The position numbers and the translations under genes are program-made. The notes beneath the pieces are model-generated. The model saw nothing but the letters and a program-made list of their open reading frames with translations, searched no databases and was not told the DNA's origin. DNA of 36,358 nucleotides from Ruminococcaceae bacterium UBA7127 (lineage in GTDB: Bacteria; Bacillota; Clostridia; Oscillospirales; Acutalibacteraceae): NCBI GenBank assembly GCA_002493005.1, contig DKXL01000046.1, forward strand, positions 1-36,358. The letters run 5' to 3'. Every line of letters begins with the position of its first letter. Within the stretch, counting starts at the first letter, position 1. Positions 16,138-24,492 of this stretch are shown here, in pieces.

Positions 16138-16977
16138 ATGGATAAAAATATGGACGCATTAAAGGCAGCAGAACGCAGCATTTCTAAAACATACCGCAAA
16201 CGAATTTGGAATCCTTTTATTGAAGGCGTCAAAAATTACAAGCTGATTGAACCGAACGATAAGATTGCAGTGTGCATTTCGGGGGGCAAAGACTCAATGC
16301 TGCTTGCTGTGCTTCTCAGAATGCTTAACCGTTTTAGCGAAGTACCGTTTAGTCTGGAATATATTTGTATGGACCCGGGTTATGCTGAGGAGAACAGAAA
16401 AAGAATTGAAGAAAATGCTGATAAGCTTGAAATTCCGATTAAATTTTTTGACAAAGATATATTCAGCGTGGTAAACAAAACCGACAAAAGCCCCTGCTAC
16501 CTTTGTGCAAGAATGAGGCGAGGCTCACTGTATGAATATGCGCAGTCGCTTGGATGTAACAAAATCGCACTTGGACACCATTTTTCGGATGTTATTGAAA
16601 CAACTCTTATGGGAATGCTTTACGGTTCTCAAATTCAAGCAATGCTGCCAAAATTAAAAAGTACCAATTTTGAAAATATGCAGTTAATACGTCCGATGTA
16701 TTGTATTCACGAAAAAGACATTATTGCATGGAAAAACCTAAACCATCTTGAGTTTCTTGATTGCGCCTGCACCGTTACAAAGAAAACCTGTAATGATATT
16801 ACATCTTCAAAGCGGGCTGAAATTAAACAACTCATAAAAACTCTGAAGCAGACAAATCCCAATGTAGAAAAATCTATATTCAGCTCAATTCACAATGTTC
16901 ATCTTGACACATTTGTCGGATACAAAACTAACGGCAAAAAGTATAGTTTTCTTGACAATTTTGATAATCAAACTTAA
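16138..16977 (+). CDS. PP-loop ATPase, TtcA-like tRNA thiolation protein
   Basis: A 279-residue PP-loop ATP pyrophosphatase of the TtcA/TilS-like group. The ATP motif is CISGGKDSMLLAVLL. TtcA binds a [4Fe-4S] cluster through a CxxC pair and a later cysteine; matching candidates here are CYLCARMRRG and DCACTVTKKTC. GHHFSDVIETTLMGMLY supports the family. TtcA thiolates cytidine 32 of some tRNAs; the exact tRNA target of this clostridial branch is not certain. The frame runs back to TTG 16126, but ATG 16138 has GGTGA upstream and gives a normal N terminus. It follows sigK by 39 bases and may be co-transcribed with it. Confidence 0.8.
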   Translation: MDKNMDALKAAERSISKTYRKRIWNPFIEGVKNYKLIEPNDKIAVCISGGKDSMLLAVLLRMLNRFSEVPFSLEYICMDPGYAEENRKRIEENADKLEIPIKFFDKDIFSVVNKTDKSPCYLCARMRRGSLYEYAQSLGCNKIALGHHFSDVIETTLMGMLYGSQIQAMLPKLKSTNFENMQLIRPMYCIHEKDIIAWKNLNHLEFLDCACTVTKKTCNDITSSKRAEIKQLIKTLKQTNPNVEKSIFSSIHNVHLDTFVGYKTNGKKYSFLDNFDNQT

Positions 16978-17051
16978 CTTTTGTGTAAAGAGGACTTTAA
17001 ACGTTCATTAATGCATTATAATAAACTATAAACAAAATTTTAATTATACAT

Positions 17052-17077
17052 AGCCTTTCCGATTTTGGGAGGCTTTT
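17052..17077 (+). terminator. Terminator after the TtcA-like gene
   Basis: AGCCTTTCC pairs with GGGAGGCT allowing one bulge and one G-U pair, followed by TTTT. It separates the TtcA-like and CobW-like transcription units. Confidence 0.65.
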
Positions 17078-17080
17078 GTA

Positions 17081-17108
17081 TTGACAAGATTTTGTTATAT
17101 GATATATT
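17081..17108 (+). promoter_or_regulatory. Promoter of the CobW-like gene
   Basis: A perfect TTGACA, 16 bases and TATATT, directly after the terminator and 39 bases before the ATG at 17148. Confidence 0.65.
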
Positions 17109-17147
17109 TATATGTATACTATTATTTAACCCGAAAGGACGATATAT

Positions 17148-18380
17148 ATGTCAAAAATTAAAATTCCGATACCTATCACCTTATTAACAGGCTACCTCGG
17201 TTCGGGAAAAACTACTCTGATTAACCATATTCTGAGCAATCAACAGGGCTACAAATGTGCAGTTATTGTAAACGATATCGGAGAGATAAACATTGACGCT
17301 GAACTTATTTCAAAGTCAGGAATTGCAACAATGGAGGACGCAAATCTTGTTCCATTATCTAATGGTTGCATCTGCTGTACACTGAGCGTTGACCTTATTA
17401 ATCAGATAACAGAATTAATAAAAAGCGGAAAGTTTGACTATATCTTAATTGAAGCAAGCGGCATATGCGAACCACTGCCGATTGCACAGTCAATAGCTGT
17501 GCTTGAGGGGGACGAAGAAAGCAATACTCCGCCGCTTTGCCGTCTTGATAACATTGTTACTGTCGTTGATGCGCTCAGAATGGCAACCGAATTCGGTTGC
17601 GGCGATAATCTTCTTAACGAAAACGTTGATGAGGATGACGTTGAAAATCTGCTGATTCAGCAAATTGAATTTTGCTCAACCATTATACTCAACAAAATCG
17701 ATAAGGTTACAGAGGAACAGCTTGCACGTGTTAAAGCTATGATAAAAACACTCCAACCAAAGGCAAGAATTATTGAATCGAGTTTTGGTAAGGTTGAGGT
17801 GAAGGATATACTCGACACAGAGTGCTTTGATTTTGATGAAACCGCAGCATCGGCAGGTTGGGCACAAATTTATGATAAGGATACAGATGAAGAAAAAGAA
17901 CATCATCACGGGCATCATCACCATCACGATGAACATCACGACCACGAGGATCATTCGCACTGTGACCATGAGCACGGCCACTGCTGTCATCATCATGATG
18001 ACGACGGTGAGGAGGAGTACGGAATCGGCACATTCGTTTATCATCGCCGCAGACCGTTCAATCAGGACAAGCTTCAAAACTTTGTCAACAACTGGCCGCA
18101 AGGTGTGGTTCGTGCCAAGGGTGTAATCTGGTTTGATGATAAACGCGATGATATGTATGTCTTTGAACAGGCAGGCGTTCAGATTATGGCAACCGAGTCG
18201 GGAAAGTGGCTCACAGCATTTCCTAAAAAGCAACAGGAAATGTATCTTGAAGCCTATCCCGACATGGCTGAGCGCTGGGACGAGGAATACGGTGATCGTG
18301 AGATTAAGCTGGTGTTCATCGGTCAGCATATGGACAAGCAGGACATAATTGACAGACTTGATGATTGTCTTAGCTATTAA
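17148..18380 (+). CDS. CobW/G3E-family GTPase with His-rich metal-binding stretch
   Basis: A 410-residue G3E-family GTPase of the CobW/COG0523 group, which load metals such as zinc into target proteins. Motifs: P-loop GYLGSGKTT at 15-23, the metal-binding CICC at 74-77 in NGCICCTL, ILIEASGICEP from 100, and NKID at 182-185. Residues 251-283 form a linker extremely rich in histidine with cysteines (EHHHGHHHHHDEHH at its start). The C-terminal CobW_C domain follows from about 292 (GIGTFVYHRRRPF). No cobalamin or nitrile hydratase gene is nearby, so a zinc or nickel chaperone role is the best inference. It is monocistronic with its own promoter and terminator; no Zur-type operator is obvious. 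Confidence 0.9.
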   Translation: MSKIKIPIPITLLTGYLGSGKTTLINHILSNQQGYKCAVIVNDIGEINIDAELISKSGIATMEDANLVPLSNGCICCTLSVDLINQITELIKSGKFDYILIEASGICEPLPIAQSIAVLEGDEESNTPPLCRLDNIVTVVDALRMATEFGCGDNLLNENVDEDDVENLLIQQIEFCSTIILNKIDKVTEEQLARVKAMIKTLQPKARIIESSFGKVEVKDILDTECFDFDETAASAGWAQIYDKDTDEEKEHHHGHHHHHDEHHDHEDHSHCDHEHGHCCHHHDDDGEEEYGIGTFVYHRRRPFNQDKLQNFVNNWPQGVVRAKGVIWFDDKRDDMYVFEQAGVQIMATESGKWLTAFPKKQQEMYLEAYPDMAERWDEEYGDREIKLVFIGQHMDKQDIIDRLDDCLSY

Positions 18381-18423
18381 GCGGCATTAAACACACAGCA
18401 AAACTGTAAAAATCTGCGCAAAA

Positions 18424-18458
18424 AACCACTGTGAAACACAAATCACAGTGGTTCTTTT
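18424..18458 (+). terminator. Terminator of the CobW-like gene
   Basis: AACCACTGTGA (18424-18434) pairs perfectly with TCACAGTGGTT (18443-18453), followed by CTTTT. The remaining bases to 18639 contain no gene I can support and no convincing terminator for the oncoming rnf operon. Confidence 0.88.
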
Positions 18459-18639
18459 AATTCGGTTTATTTAGTTCGAGTATATTAGTCGTAACATAAT
18501 TTAACAACGGTATTCCGAACCAAGCATTTTTCTATTGGTAACGCAAGAATCGACTAATGTTAGTTTTAAATTTATCACAGAAGTGACAAAAACAATATCA
18601 CGATGTATATGCTAAATGCAAGCGATATCAAAACAAAAA

Positions 18640-19479
18640 TTATTTTACTCTGTGAATACCGCTAAAATCAGACAGCATTATACAACCTGTCGTACATTCT
18701 CTTGCGCATGCGCCAAAGTCGTCACAGTCGGGGCACTTTGAATAATCTATAACCGCAAGATTATTTACAACCTTAATTGCATTTTGAGAGCATACCTTTT
18801 CACACTTTTTACACCCTATGCAACCGTTTTTGCAAGCCTTGCGGGTAACTGCACCCTTGTCCTTGTTGCTGCAAGTGACAACAACCCTCTCGACATCAGC
18901 CATAAGCGAAATCAATCCGTTCGGACAAGCTTTGGTGCACAGTCCGCAACCAACACACAGTTTTGTATTTACGTGCGCGATGCCGTTTTCAATACATATT
19001 GCGTTGTTTGGGCAAGCCTTAAGGCAGTCGCCAAAACCAAGACAGCCATACGGACAATCGCCCTTAGAGCCAAAAATCAGCTTTGCGGCGGCACAGCTTT
19101 GTATACCGCTGTACTCTACCCTATCCTGTGTATATTTGCAATCTCCTGCACAGTGAATAACAGCAACCTGCTCAACAACATCCTCAAATTCAACACCAAG
19201 GATTTCACTGATTTTCTTTGAAACGGTATCTCCTCCGGGAACACAAAGATTTGTAGCTGTTGTCTCTCCCTCAGCCAATGCCTTTGCGTAACCGTCACAG
19301 CCTGCAAAACCGCACGCACCGCAATTAGCACCGGGCAGACATTCCCTGATTGCAGGAATTTTTTCGTTTTCTTTAACCGCCATAACCTTTGATGCAACAA
19401 CAAGCACCACAGCACAGATTATTCCTATTATTACTATCGGAATTACCGCAGTCAAAACCGCAGTCAAAGTTTCATTCAT
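18640..19479 (-). CDS. rnfB: Rnf complex iron-sulfur subunit RnfB
   Basis: A 279-residue RnfB, the ferredoxin-oxidising entry subunit of the Rnf complex. It has an N-terminal membrane segment (about 5-35), then the RnfB four-cysteine motif CLPGANCGACGFAGC. Several [4Fe-4S] motifs follow: CPYGCLGFGDCLKACP, CVGCGLCTKACP, CIGCKKCEKVC and a last cysteine cluster starting CPDCDDFGAC. Electrons enter here and pass to membrane flavins. The frame is open to GTG 19488, but that codon falls within the ribosome binding site GGAGGTG, so ATG 19479 is chosen. It is the last gene of the apbE-to-rnfB operon, 15 bases after rnfA. Confidence 0.95.
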   Translation of the reverse strand: MNETLTAVLTAVIPIVIIGIICAVVLVVASKVMAVKENEKIPAIRECLPGANCGACGFAGCDGYAKALAEGETTATNLCVPGGDTVSKKISEILGVEFEDVVEQVAVIHCAGDCKYTQDRVEYSGIQSCAAAKLIFGSKGDCPYGCLGFGDCLKACPNNAICIENGIAHVNTKLCVGCGLCTKACPNGLISLMADVERVVVTCSNKDKGAVTRKACKNGCIGCKKCEKVCSQNAIKVVNNLAVIDYSKCPDCDDFGACARECTTGCIMLSDFSGIHRVK

Positions 19480-19494
19480 AATCTGCACCTCCGA

Positions 19495-20091
19495 TTAAGC
19501 AAATAAATTTTCAATTACGCCCGTGAGTCCGAGAAATGACAGCGAGGTAATCGAAGCGGCAACGAGCGTGATTGGCAAACCTTGAAATGCCTTTGGCACA
19601 TCAGCGCCCTCAATCTTTGAGCGCACACCGGAAAACATTACCATGGCAAGGAAGAATCCAAGTCCGCTACCCAAAGAATTTACCATTGACTGAACAAATG
19701 TGTAATTCTCTGTAATATTGAGAATTGTTACACCAAGCACAGCGCAGTTAGTTGTAATAAGCGGCAGATAAACACCGAGTGATTTGTGAAGTGAAGGAAT
19801 ATATCTCTTCAAAATAATTTCAACAAGCTGAACAAGTGACGCTATTACAAGAATAAACACAATCGTCTGCAAAAAGCCAAGGTTGTTAGGGTCAAGCAAA
19901 TATTTTTGGATTGGATATGTGACCGCTGTCGCCATAAGCATTACAAAAATTACCGCAATACTCATTCCTGCCGCTTGATTTAGCTTTTTTGATACACCCA
20001 AAAACGGACAAATGCCCAAAAATTTTGACAATACATAGTTGTTGATAAATACAGCAGAAAGCAAAATAATCAATAATCCCTTAAAATCCAT
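19495..20091 (-). CDS. rnfA: Rnf complex membrane subunit RnfA
   Basis: A 198-residue integral membrane protein with six hydrophobic segments. The family start is clear (LSAVFINNYVLSKFLGICPF), with the conserved pattern VYLPLITTNCAVLGVTI later. RnfA pairs with RnfE as inverted-topology halves that hold a [2Fe-2S] centre within the membrane through conserved cysteines, one each in GICPF and TTNCAV. It carries electrons towards the ion-pumping flavin subunits. It starts on the last base of the rnfE stop codon (TAATG), with AAAGGAGGAGG upstream. Confidence 0.96.
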   Translation of the reverse strand: MDFKGLLIILLSAVFINNYVLSKFLGICPFLGVSKKLNQAAGMSIAVIFVMLMATAVTYPIQKYLLDPNNLGFLQTIVFILVIASLVQLVEIILKRYIPSLHKSLGVYLPLITTNCAVLGVTILNITENYTFVQSMVNSLGSGLGFFLAMVMFSGVRSKIEGADVPKAFQGLPITLVAASITSLSFLGLTGVIENLFA

Positions 20092-20768
20092 TATTCAGCC
20101 TCCTCCTTTCCGCCGCAAGAAGCCTTGCCGCAGATTTCCGCAGACGGACAACCTGCACAGCCAAACTCTTTTTTGGAATTCTTATTGCCTGAGATTTTGT
20201 TGACAATCGCAATTAAAATACCAAATACAAGAAATCCGCCCGGTGCCATTGTCATAATTGAAATATGGTTTTCTGCAAGCACAGGGATTTGTATTCCCAT
20301 CCATGTTCCGTTACCGAGAACCTCACGTATTGTAGCCATAAGCAGCAATGCGAGCGTAAAGCCTGCTCCCATACCGAGGGCGTCAACGGCTGAGTCAAGC
20401 ACCTTGTTTTTGTTTGCAAACATCTCGGCTCTGCCAAGGATAATGCAGTTAACAACAATGAGCGGCAGATAAATTCCGAGTGAAGCATCAAGTGCCGGAG
20501 CAAAAGCCTTGACAAGCATTTGTACCATAGTAACAAAGCCTGCAATCAAAACAATGTAGCAAGGAATACGCACCTTGTCAGGTATGACATTGCGCAGTGC
20601 AGATATTACAATATTGGAGCAGAGCAAAACGACTGTTGCCGCCGCCCCCATACCGAGTGCACTTGACACTCCTGTTGACACTGCAAGTGTTGGACAAGTT
20701 CCGAGAATAAGAACAAGCACAGGATTTTCTTTTATAAGACCCTTTGTAAAATTCTGTCTTAATGTCAT
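20091..20768 (-). CDS. rnfE: Rnf complex membrane subunit RnfE
   Basis: A 225-residue membrane protein homologous to RnfA. Family motifs are LVLILGTCPTLAVST, GIYLPLIVVNCIILGRAEMF and GMGAGFTLALLLMATIRE. The conserved cysteines in GTCPT and VNCII are the likely partners of the RnfA cysteines in a membrane [2Fe-2S] site. A cysteine-rich hydrophilic tail of about 25 residues (FGCAGCPSAEICGKASCGGK) follows the last membrane segment; four of its residues are cysteines, so it could bind metal or an iron-sulfur cluster. The start ATG overlaps the rnfG stop by one base, so the two are translationally coupled. Confidence 0.95.
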   Translation of the reverse strand: MTLRQNFTKGLIKENPVLVLILGTCPTLAVSTGVSSALGMGAAATVVLLCSNIVISALRNVIPDKVRIPCYIVLIAGFVTMVQMLVKAFAPALDASLGIYLPLIVVNCIILGRAEMFANKNKVLDSAVDALGMGAGFTLALLLMATIREVLGNGTWMGIQIPVLAENHISIMTMAPGGFLVFGILIAIVNKISGNKNSKKEFGCAGCPSAEICGKASCGGKEEAE

Positions 20769-21301
20769 TACTGTGCCTCCTTTACTATGTCAAATGCCTT
20801 GAAAGCATCTTCTATTGCACTTTTATATGCAACTGATGAAATCGTAGCGCCTGTAATTGCATCGACCTCGCTTAATGTATCTGAGGTTTTGCCGATATAC
20901 TGAGTTTTATACGGTGCTTCTGCTGTCTTGGAACCAAGACCGCTTGTTTCGCTGTGAGAAAGAGTGTCACACGCACTGATTGTGCCGTCTGTTTTAATGC
21001 CGCAAATCAGTTTCATATCACCGCCATAGCCCTTTGTAACAAGCATAAACACATAACCTGCACCGTTGTTTGCTTTATAAACTTCTGTTACCCGCTCAGG
21101 CAGATTATCTGCATCCATTTTTTCAAACGAATCTGCGTCTTTTAAAACCTCTGTCATTGCCTTTTGAGCAGCCTCTTTTTCTGATTTTTCAATAATCGGT
21201 GAGGTAACAGTGTTGATATAGGCAAGCAAAGCAGTTACTACAAGACAAATGCAGGTAAGCACAACAATCGGCTTGATAATTTCTTTAAAAGAATTTTTCA
21301 T
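20768..21301 (-). CDS. rnfG: Rnf complex flavoprotein subunit RnfG
   Basis: A 177-residue protein with one N-terminal membrane anchor (about 10-33) and an extracytoplasmic FMN-binding domain. FMN is attached covalently to a threonine in the motif DAITGATISS (D147 to S156); Thr153 is the expected acceptor, modified by ApbE, whose gene leads this operon. Other family features are GYGGDMKLICGIKTDGTI and HSETSGLGSK. RnfG passes electrons between the membrane iron-sulfur site and RnfD. It overlaps rnfD and rnfE by one base each. Confidence 0.95.
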   Translation of the reverse strand: MKNSFKEIIKPIVVLTCICLVVTALLAYINTVTSPIIEKSEKEAAQKAMTEVLKDADSFEKMDADNLPERVTEVYKANNGAGYVFMLVTKGYGGDMKLICGIKTDGTISACDTLSHSETSGLGSKTAEAPYKTQYIGKTSDTLSEVDAITGATISSVAYKSAIEDAFKAFDIVKEAQ

Positions 21302-22224
21302 TACTTGCCACCTCCCGTTAAAGGCTTGGGACGTGTAAGTTTAGAAATGTACGGAGTAAAAATATTCATAAGTAAAATAGAATACGATACACCCTCGGGA
21401 GCAGTACCCCAAAATCTGATTAAAATTGTAATAAGTCCGCATCCAACGCCGAATATTATCTTGCCCCACTTAGTGCTTGGTGTGGTTGCGTAGTCGGTTG
21501 CCATAAAGAACGCACCGATGATTAATCCGCCTGACATCAGCTGGTAAAGCGGCGCTTTGTCAAATAACAGCGACATAACAAGCACTGTACCGATAAAAGC
21601 AACAGGAGTGTGCCAGCTTATTACTCGGCGAGCAATAAGATAAATTCCTCCAGCAAGCAGGGCAATGGTACAGGTTTCGCCAAGACAGCCGCCGCGAACG
21701 CCGAGGAGCATATCAAGGTATGACGGAAGCTCATTTAATGCACCGTTAGAAAGATGCACAAGTGGTGTTGCAGTTGTTGCTGTATCTGCAAACGGAGCTG
21801 TCCAGTGTGTCATTGTTCCCGAAAATGCTACAAGCATAACAATTCTTGCAGTAATAGCAGGGTTTGCAAAGTTCTGTCCAATACCTCCGAATAGTTGTTT
21901 GACAACAACAATGGCAAAAAGGCTGCCGAACGCCGCCTGCCACAGCGGAATTGACACAGGAAGATTGTATGCAAGCAAAAGTCCTGTTACGATTGCCGAA
22001 AGGTCAAGAATCGTGTTTTCTTTTTTGCAGATTTTTTCAAAAATCAACTCAGACAAAACACAGACTGCAACGCACACACCTATAACCAACAATGACCTTA
22101 AGCCGAATATGATTACCGATGCAACGCCTGCCGGAATCAAAGCGATGATAACATCAAGCATTATTTTCTGTGTTGTTCTGTTTGATGTAATATGAGGGGA
22201 AACTGATGATACTAATTTACTCAT
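21301..22224 (-). CDS. rnfD: Rnf complex ion-pumping subunit RnfD
   Basis: A 307-residue polytopic membrane protein, related to NqrB, with about ten hydrophobic segments. It carries covalent FMN on a threonine; the likely site is Thr153 in ADTATTATPL (146-155), which has the same D...T.AT spacing as the RnfG motif. Other conserved pieces are FGGIGQNFANPAITAR and GAFFMATDYATTPST. RnfD forms part of the Na+ or H+ path of the complex. The ion used cannot be decided from reading alone. It overlaps rnfC by four bases (ATGA) and rnfG by one. Confidence 0.95.
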   Translation of the reverse strand: MSKLVSSVSPHITSNRTTQKIMLDVIIALIPAGVASVIIFGLRSLLVIGVCVAVCVLSELIFEKICKKENTILDLSAIVTGLLLAYNLPVSIPLWQAAFGSLFAIVVVKQLFGGIGQNFANPAITARIVMLVAFSGTMTHWTAPFADTATTATPLVHLSNGALNELPSYLDMLLGVRGGCLGETCTIALLAGGIYLIARRVISWHTPVAFIGTVLVMSLLFDKAPLYQLMSGGLIIGAFFMATDYATTPSTKWGKIIFGVGCGLITILIRFWGTAPEGVSYSILLMNIFTPYISKLTRPKPLTGGGK

Positions 22225-23540
22225 TTGCCGCCCTCCTTTTCCTTTTGTTCTCTGATATATTTGTTTAGCTTTGCCTTAGCTAATTTATTATTTTGTACTA
22301 TCGGGCGTTTTGCAGGACAAACATATGCGCAACATCCGCATTCCATACACAAATCAGCGCACAAAGCCTTGAGTTCTTCAGGTAAATTAAGCTTGTTTGC
22401 CTTTGCTATTGCAGGCGGATTAAGGTTTAGCGGACAGTGGTTAATACATTCTCCGCATCCGATGCAAGCAGTAGTCTTTGGTGGTTTTGCTTCCGACTCA
22501 TCAAAAGCGAGCGCCGCATTTGTCATCTTAAGCACAGGCATATCAAGCGACGGTACGGCTATACCCATCATCGGCCCGCCGTAGAGCACCTTCTTAGGCT
22601 CAGATTTAAATCCGCCGCAAAACTCAAATAAATTACTTAGAGGAGTTCCGATAGGAGCAATTACATTCTTTGGCTCGTTTACCGCAGAGCCGTCAACGGT
22701 AATGCACTTTTCAACAAGCGGCATACCTGTTTTTATGTATTCGGCAATAGACGAAAGTGTTGTACAGTTGATAACGATTGCTCCGACATCAAGAGGAAGT
22801 CCGCCCTTGGGGACAATTTTGCCAATGGTGTTATACACAAGCACTTTTTCTCCGCCCTGCGGATATATTGACGGAAGAACCTTAACCTCTACCCCACTCG
22901 TGTTATCAGCCATTTGCTGCATCTTTGCAGTGCAGGCTTTTTTATTATTCTCAATGCCGATAATCACGCGCTTCGTGCCGAGATATTTTTTCAAAAGCTC
23001 TATGCCGTCAAAAATAAGTTCCGGTTTGTCGAGCATTGTTCGTGTGTCGGATGTAATATACGGCTCGCACTCTGCAGCATTAATAATAACTGCATCAATT
23101 TTTGACAAATCCTTAACTCCTAGCTTCACAAAGGTTGGAAACCCTGCGCCGCCGAGTCCGACTACGCCGCTTGATTTAACCGCCGCAATAAAACTGTCAA
23201 AATCGTTTACGACAGGCGGTTGTACACTTTCGTGTACCTCCATCATACCGTCTGACTCAATAACAATCGCTGTTGTTTTTGTTCCGTTTGACATTGTAAG
23301 CTCATCAAGTTTTTTTATCTTGCCTGAAACGCTTGAATGAATCGGCGCACTTATAAATCCGTCAGCCTCAGCAATAAGCTGACCTACCTTTACAGTTTCG
23401 CCGACCTTAACAATGGGCTTTGCGTGTTTTCCGATATGCATTGACATCGGAATCGTTACAAGCTCAGGCACAGGCAATCGCTGTGGGGCACAATCCGCAG
23501 TGTGCTTTCTGTGGGGTACCCTAATACCGCTTAATTTCAT
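22221..23540 (-). CDS. rnfC: Rnf complex NADH-binding subunit RnfC
   Basis: A 439-residue cytoplasmic subunit that carries the NAD(H) and FMN site of Rnf. The N-terminal domain resembles a barrel-sandwich hybrid (GKHAKPIVKVGETVKVGQLI). The nucleotide-binding core follows with VVGLGGAGFPTFVKL and NAAECEPYITSD. Near the C terminus two [4Fe-4S] motifs are clear: CIGCGECINHCP and CMECGCCAYVCP. The tail is lysine-rich. It is first of the rnf genes, 62 bases after the Gx-type gene. The order C-D-G-E-A-B is the standard clostridial order. Confidence 0.96.
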   Translation of the reverse strand: MKLSGIRVPHRKHTADCAPQRLPVPELVTIPMSMHIGKHAKPIVKVGETVKVGQLIAEADGFISAPIHSSVSGKIKKLDELTMSNGTKTTAIVIESDGMMEVHESVQPPVVNDFDSFIAAVKSSGVVGLGGAGFPTFVKLGVKDLSKIDAVIINAAECEPYITSDTRTMLDKPELIFDGIELLKKYLGTKRVIIGIENNKKACTAKMQQMADNTSGVEVKVLPSIYPQGGEKVLVYNTIGKIVPKGGLPLDVGAIVINCTTLSSIAEYIKTGMPLVEKCITVDGSAVNEPKNVIAPIGTPLSNLFEFCGGFKSEPKKVLYGGPMMGIAVPSLDMPVLKMTNAALAFDESEAKPPKTTACIGCGECINHCPLNLNPPAIAKANKLNLPEELKALCADLCMECGCCAYVCPAKRPIVQNNKLAKAKLNKYIREQKEKEGGK

Positions 23541-23602
23541 CTCTGCTATCCTCCGTATATTTCAAAATTTATATATAATTAATTCAAAACAAACATATTT
23601 AT

Positions 23603-24112
23603 TTAAAATTTTTTTTTGCCGCTTATCTTCTCAAACTGTATGAGCACAAGCTGAGCGCAAATACCGGTGAGCGCGCCGGTTATAATTCCCGATATAATAA
23701 GTACAGGCAAATAATACCACAACAGCGGAGTGCCTGTTATAAATACCGCCGCCGTAAGCTGACCGATATTGTGAGCCACCGCACACAATACGCTCAAAAC
23801 CCACAACCTTTTTAAAGGGAAAAAACGCTTGAGCAAAATCATTACTGCAAACGACAAAAGTCCTCCGCAAAGGCTATATACAAGCGATACCGCCTGACCT
23901 GTAATAATAGTTCCGAGTGCAATTCTTATGCCAAGCACTGCCGAAGCCTGCCACCTGCCAAGCGAATACAGAGCAAACAATGTGAACACATTGGCAATGC
24001 CGAGTTTTATTCCGTATATGGGTGTAATCGGCGGAAATGCCGCTTCAATAACAAATGCAACGAGTGCAAACGCCGCAAGCAGAGCCGTTAAAATCAAATC
24101 CTTGGTTTTCAT
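23603..24112 (-). CDS. Gx transporter-family membrane protein
   Basis: A 169-residue protein with five or six membrane segments. It matches the Gx transporter family, often annotated as heptaprenyl diphosphate synthase component I. The family region is visible as GIKLGIANVFTLFALYSLG and the following GRWQASAVLGIRIALGTIITG. The small, ECF-S-like architecture suggests uptake of a small compound. Sitting between a NusG-domain-II gene and rnfC, and downstream of apbE, it could supply a flavin or quinone precursor; that is inference. It overlaps the NusG-II gene by four bases. Confidence 0.82.
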   Translation of the reverse strand: MKTKDLILTALLAAFALVAFVIEAAFPPITPIYGIKLGIANVFTLFALYSLGRWQASAVLGIRIALGTIITGQAVSLVYSLCGGLLSFAVMILLKRFFPLKRLWVLSVLCAVAHNIGQLTAAVFITGTPLLWYYLPVLIISGIITGALTGICAQLVLIQFEKISGKKKF

Positions 24113-24489
24113 CTCATTGCTCCTGTTTTGGCATCGGTAATACTTTTATCGTCTTCAAACTTAATCACAAGCTTGTTTGGCAAACACACAATCGGCGAAG
24201 CATTGCTAACAAGCTTACCGTGTGATACACATACTTTGTCAGGACAATCTGCCGACTTCATTTTCACGCTATTATTCTCTATAAGAATTATATTGTCGCC
24301 GTATTCACCTGAAATCTTAATTTCACGGCTAATGGTGACACAGTTTAAGTCAACCTTTTCAACAAGCTCGCCGTCCTTATATATTCCGACAACATTTGAG
24401 CCTGCTGATGTGCTCGCAAAAAAGCACCAAACAACTGCACAAACTGCAATTACAAAAACAAAAATTATTATCCAAATGCGGTTTTTCAT
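24109..24489 (-). CDS. NusG-domain-II extracytoplasmic protein
   Basis: A 126-residue protein with one N-terminal membrane anchor (about 5-25, IWIIIFVFVIAVCAVVWCFF) and a single NusG domain II outside the membrane. The family signature is clear: SADCPDKVCVSHGKL followed by SPIVCLPNKLVIKF. Despite the name it is not the NusG elongation factor, since the NGN domain is missing. Such proteins recur beside apbE and Gx-transporter genes in Clostridia, which suggests a part in extracytoplasmic flavin or redox chemistry. Its three external cysteines (two in the CPDKVC pair and one in VCLPNK) could be redox-active. It is three bases after apbE. Confidence 0.88.
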   Translation of the reverse strand: MKNRIWIIIFVFVIAVCAVVWCFFASTSAGSNVVGIYKDGELVEKVDLNCVTISREIKISGEYGDNIILIENNSVKMKSADCPDKVCVSHGKLVSNASPIVCLPNKLVIKFEDDKSITDAKTGAMR

Positions 24490-24492
24490 AAG

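Noticed and set aside
17676..18329. 217-codon minus-strand frame rich in Met and Val
   Set aside because: It is the complement of the His-rich linker and neighbouring CobW-type coding sequence.
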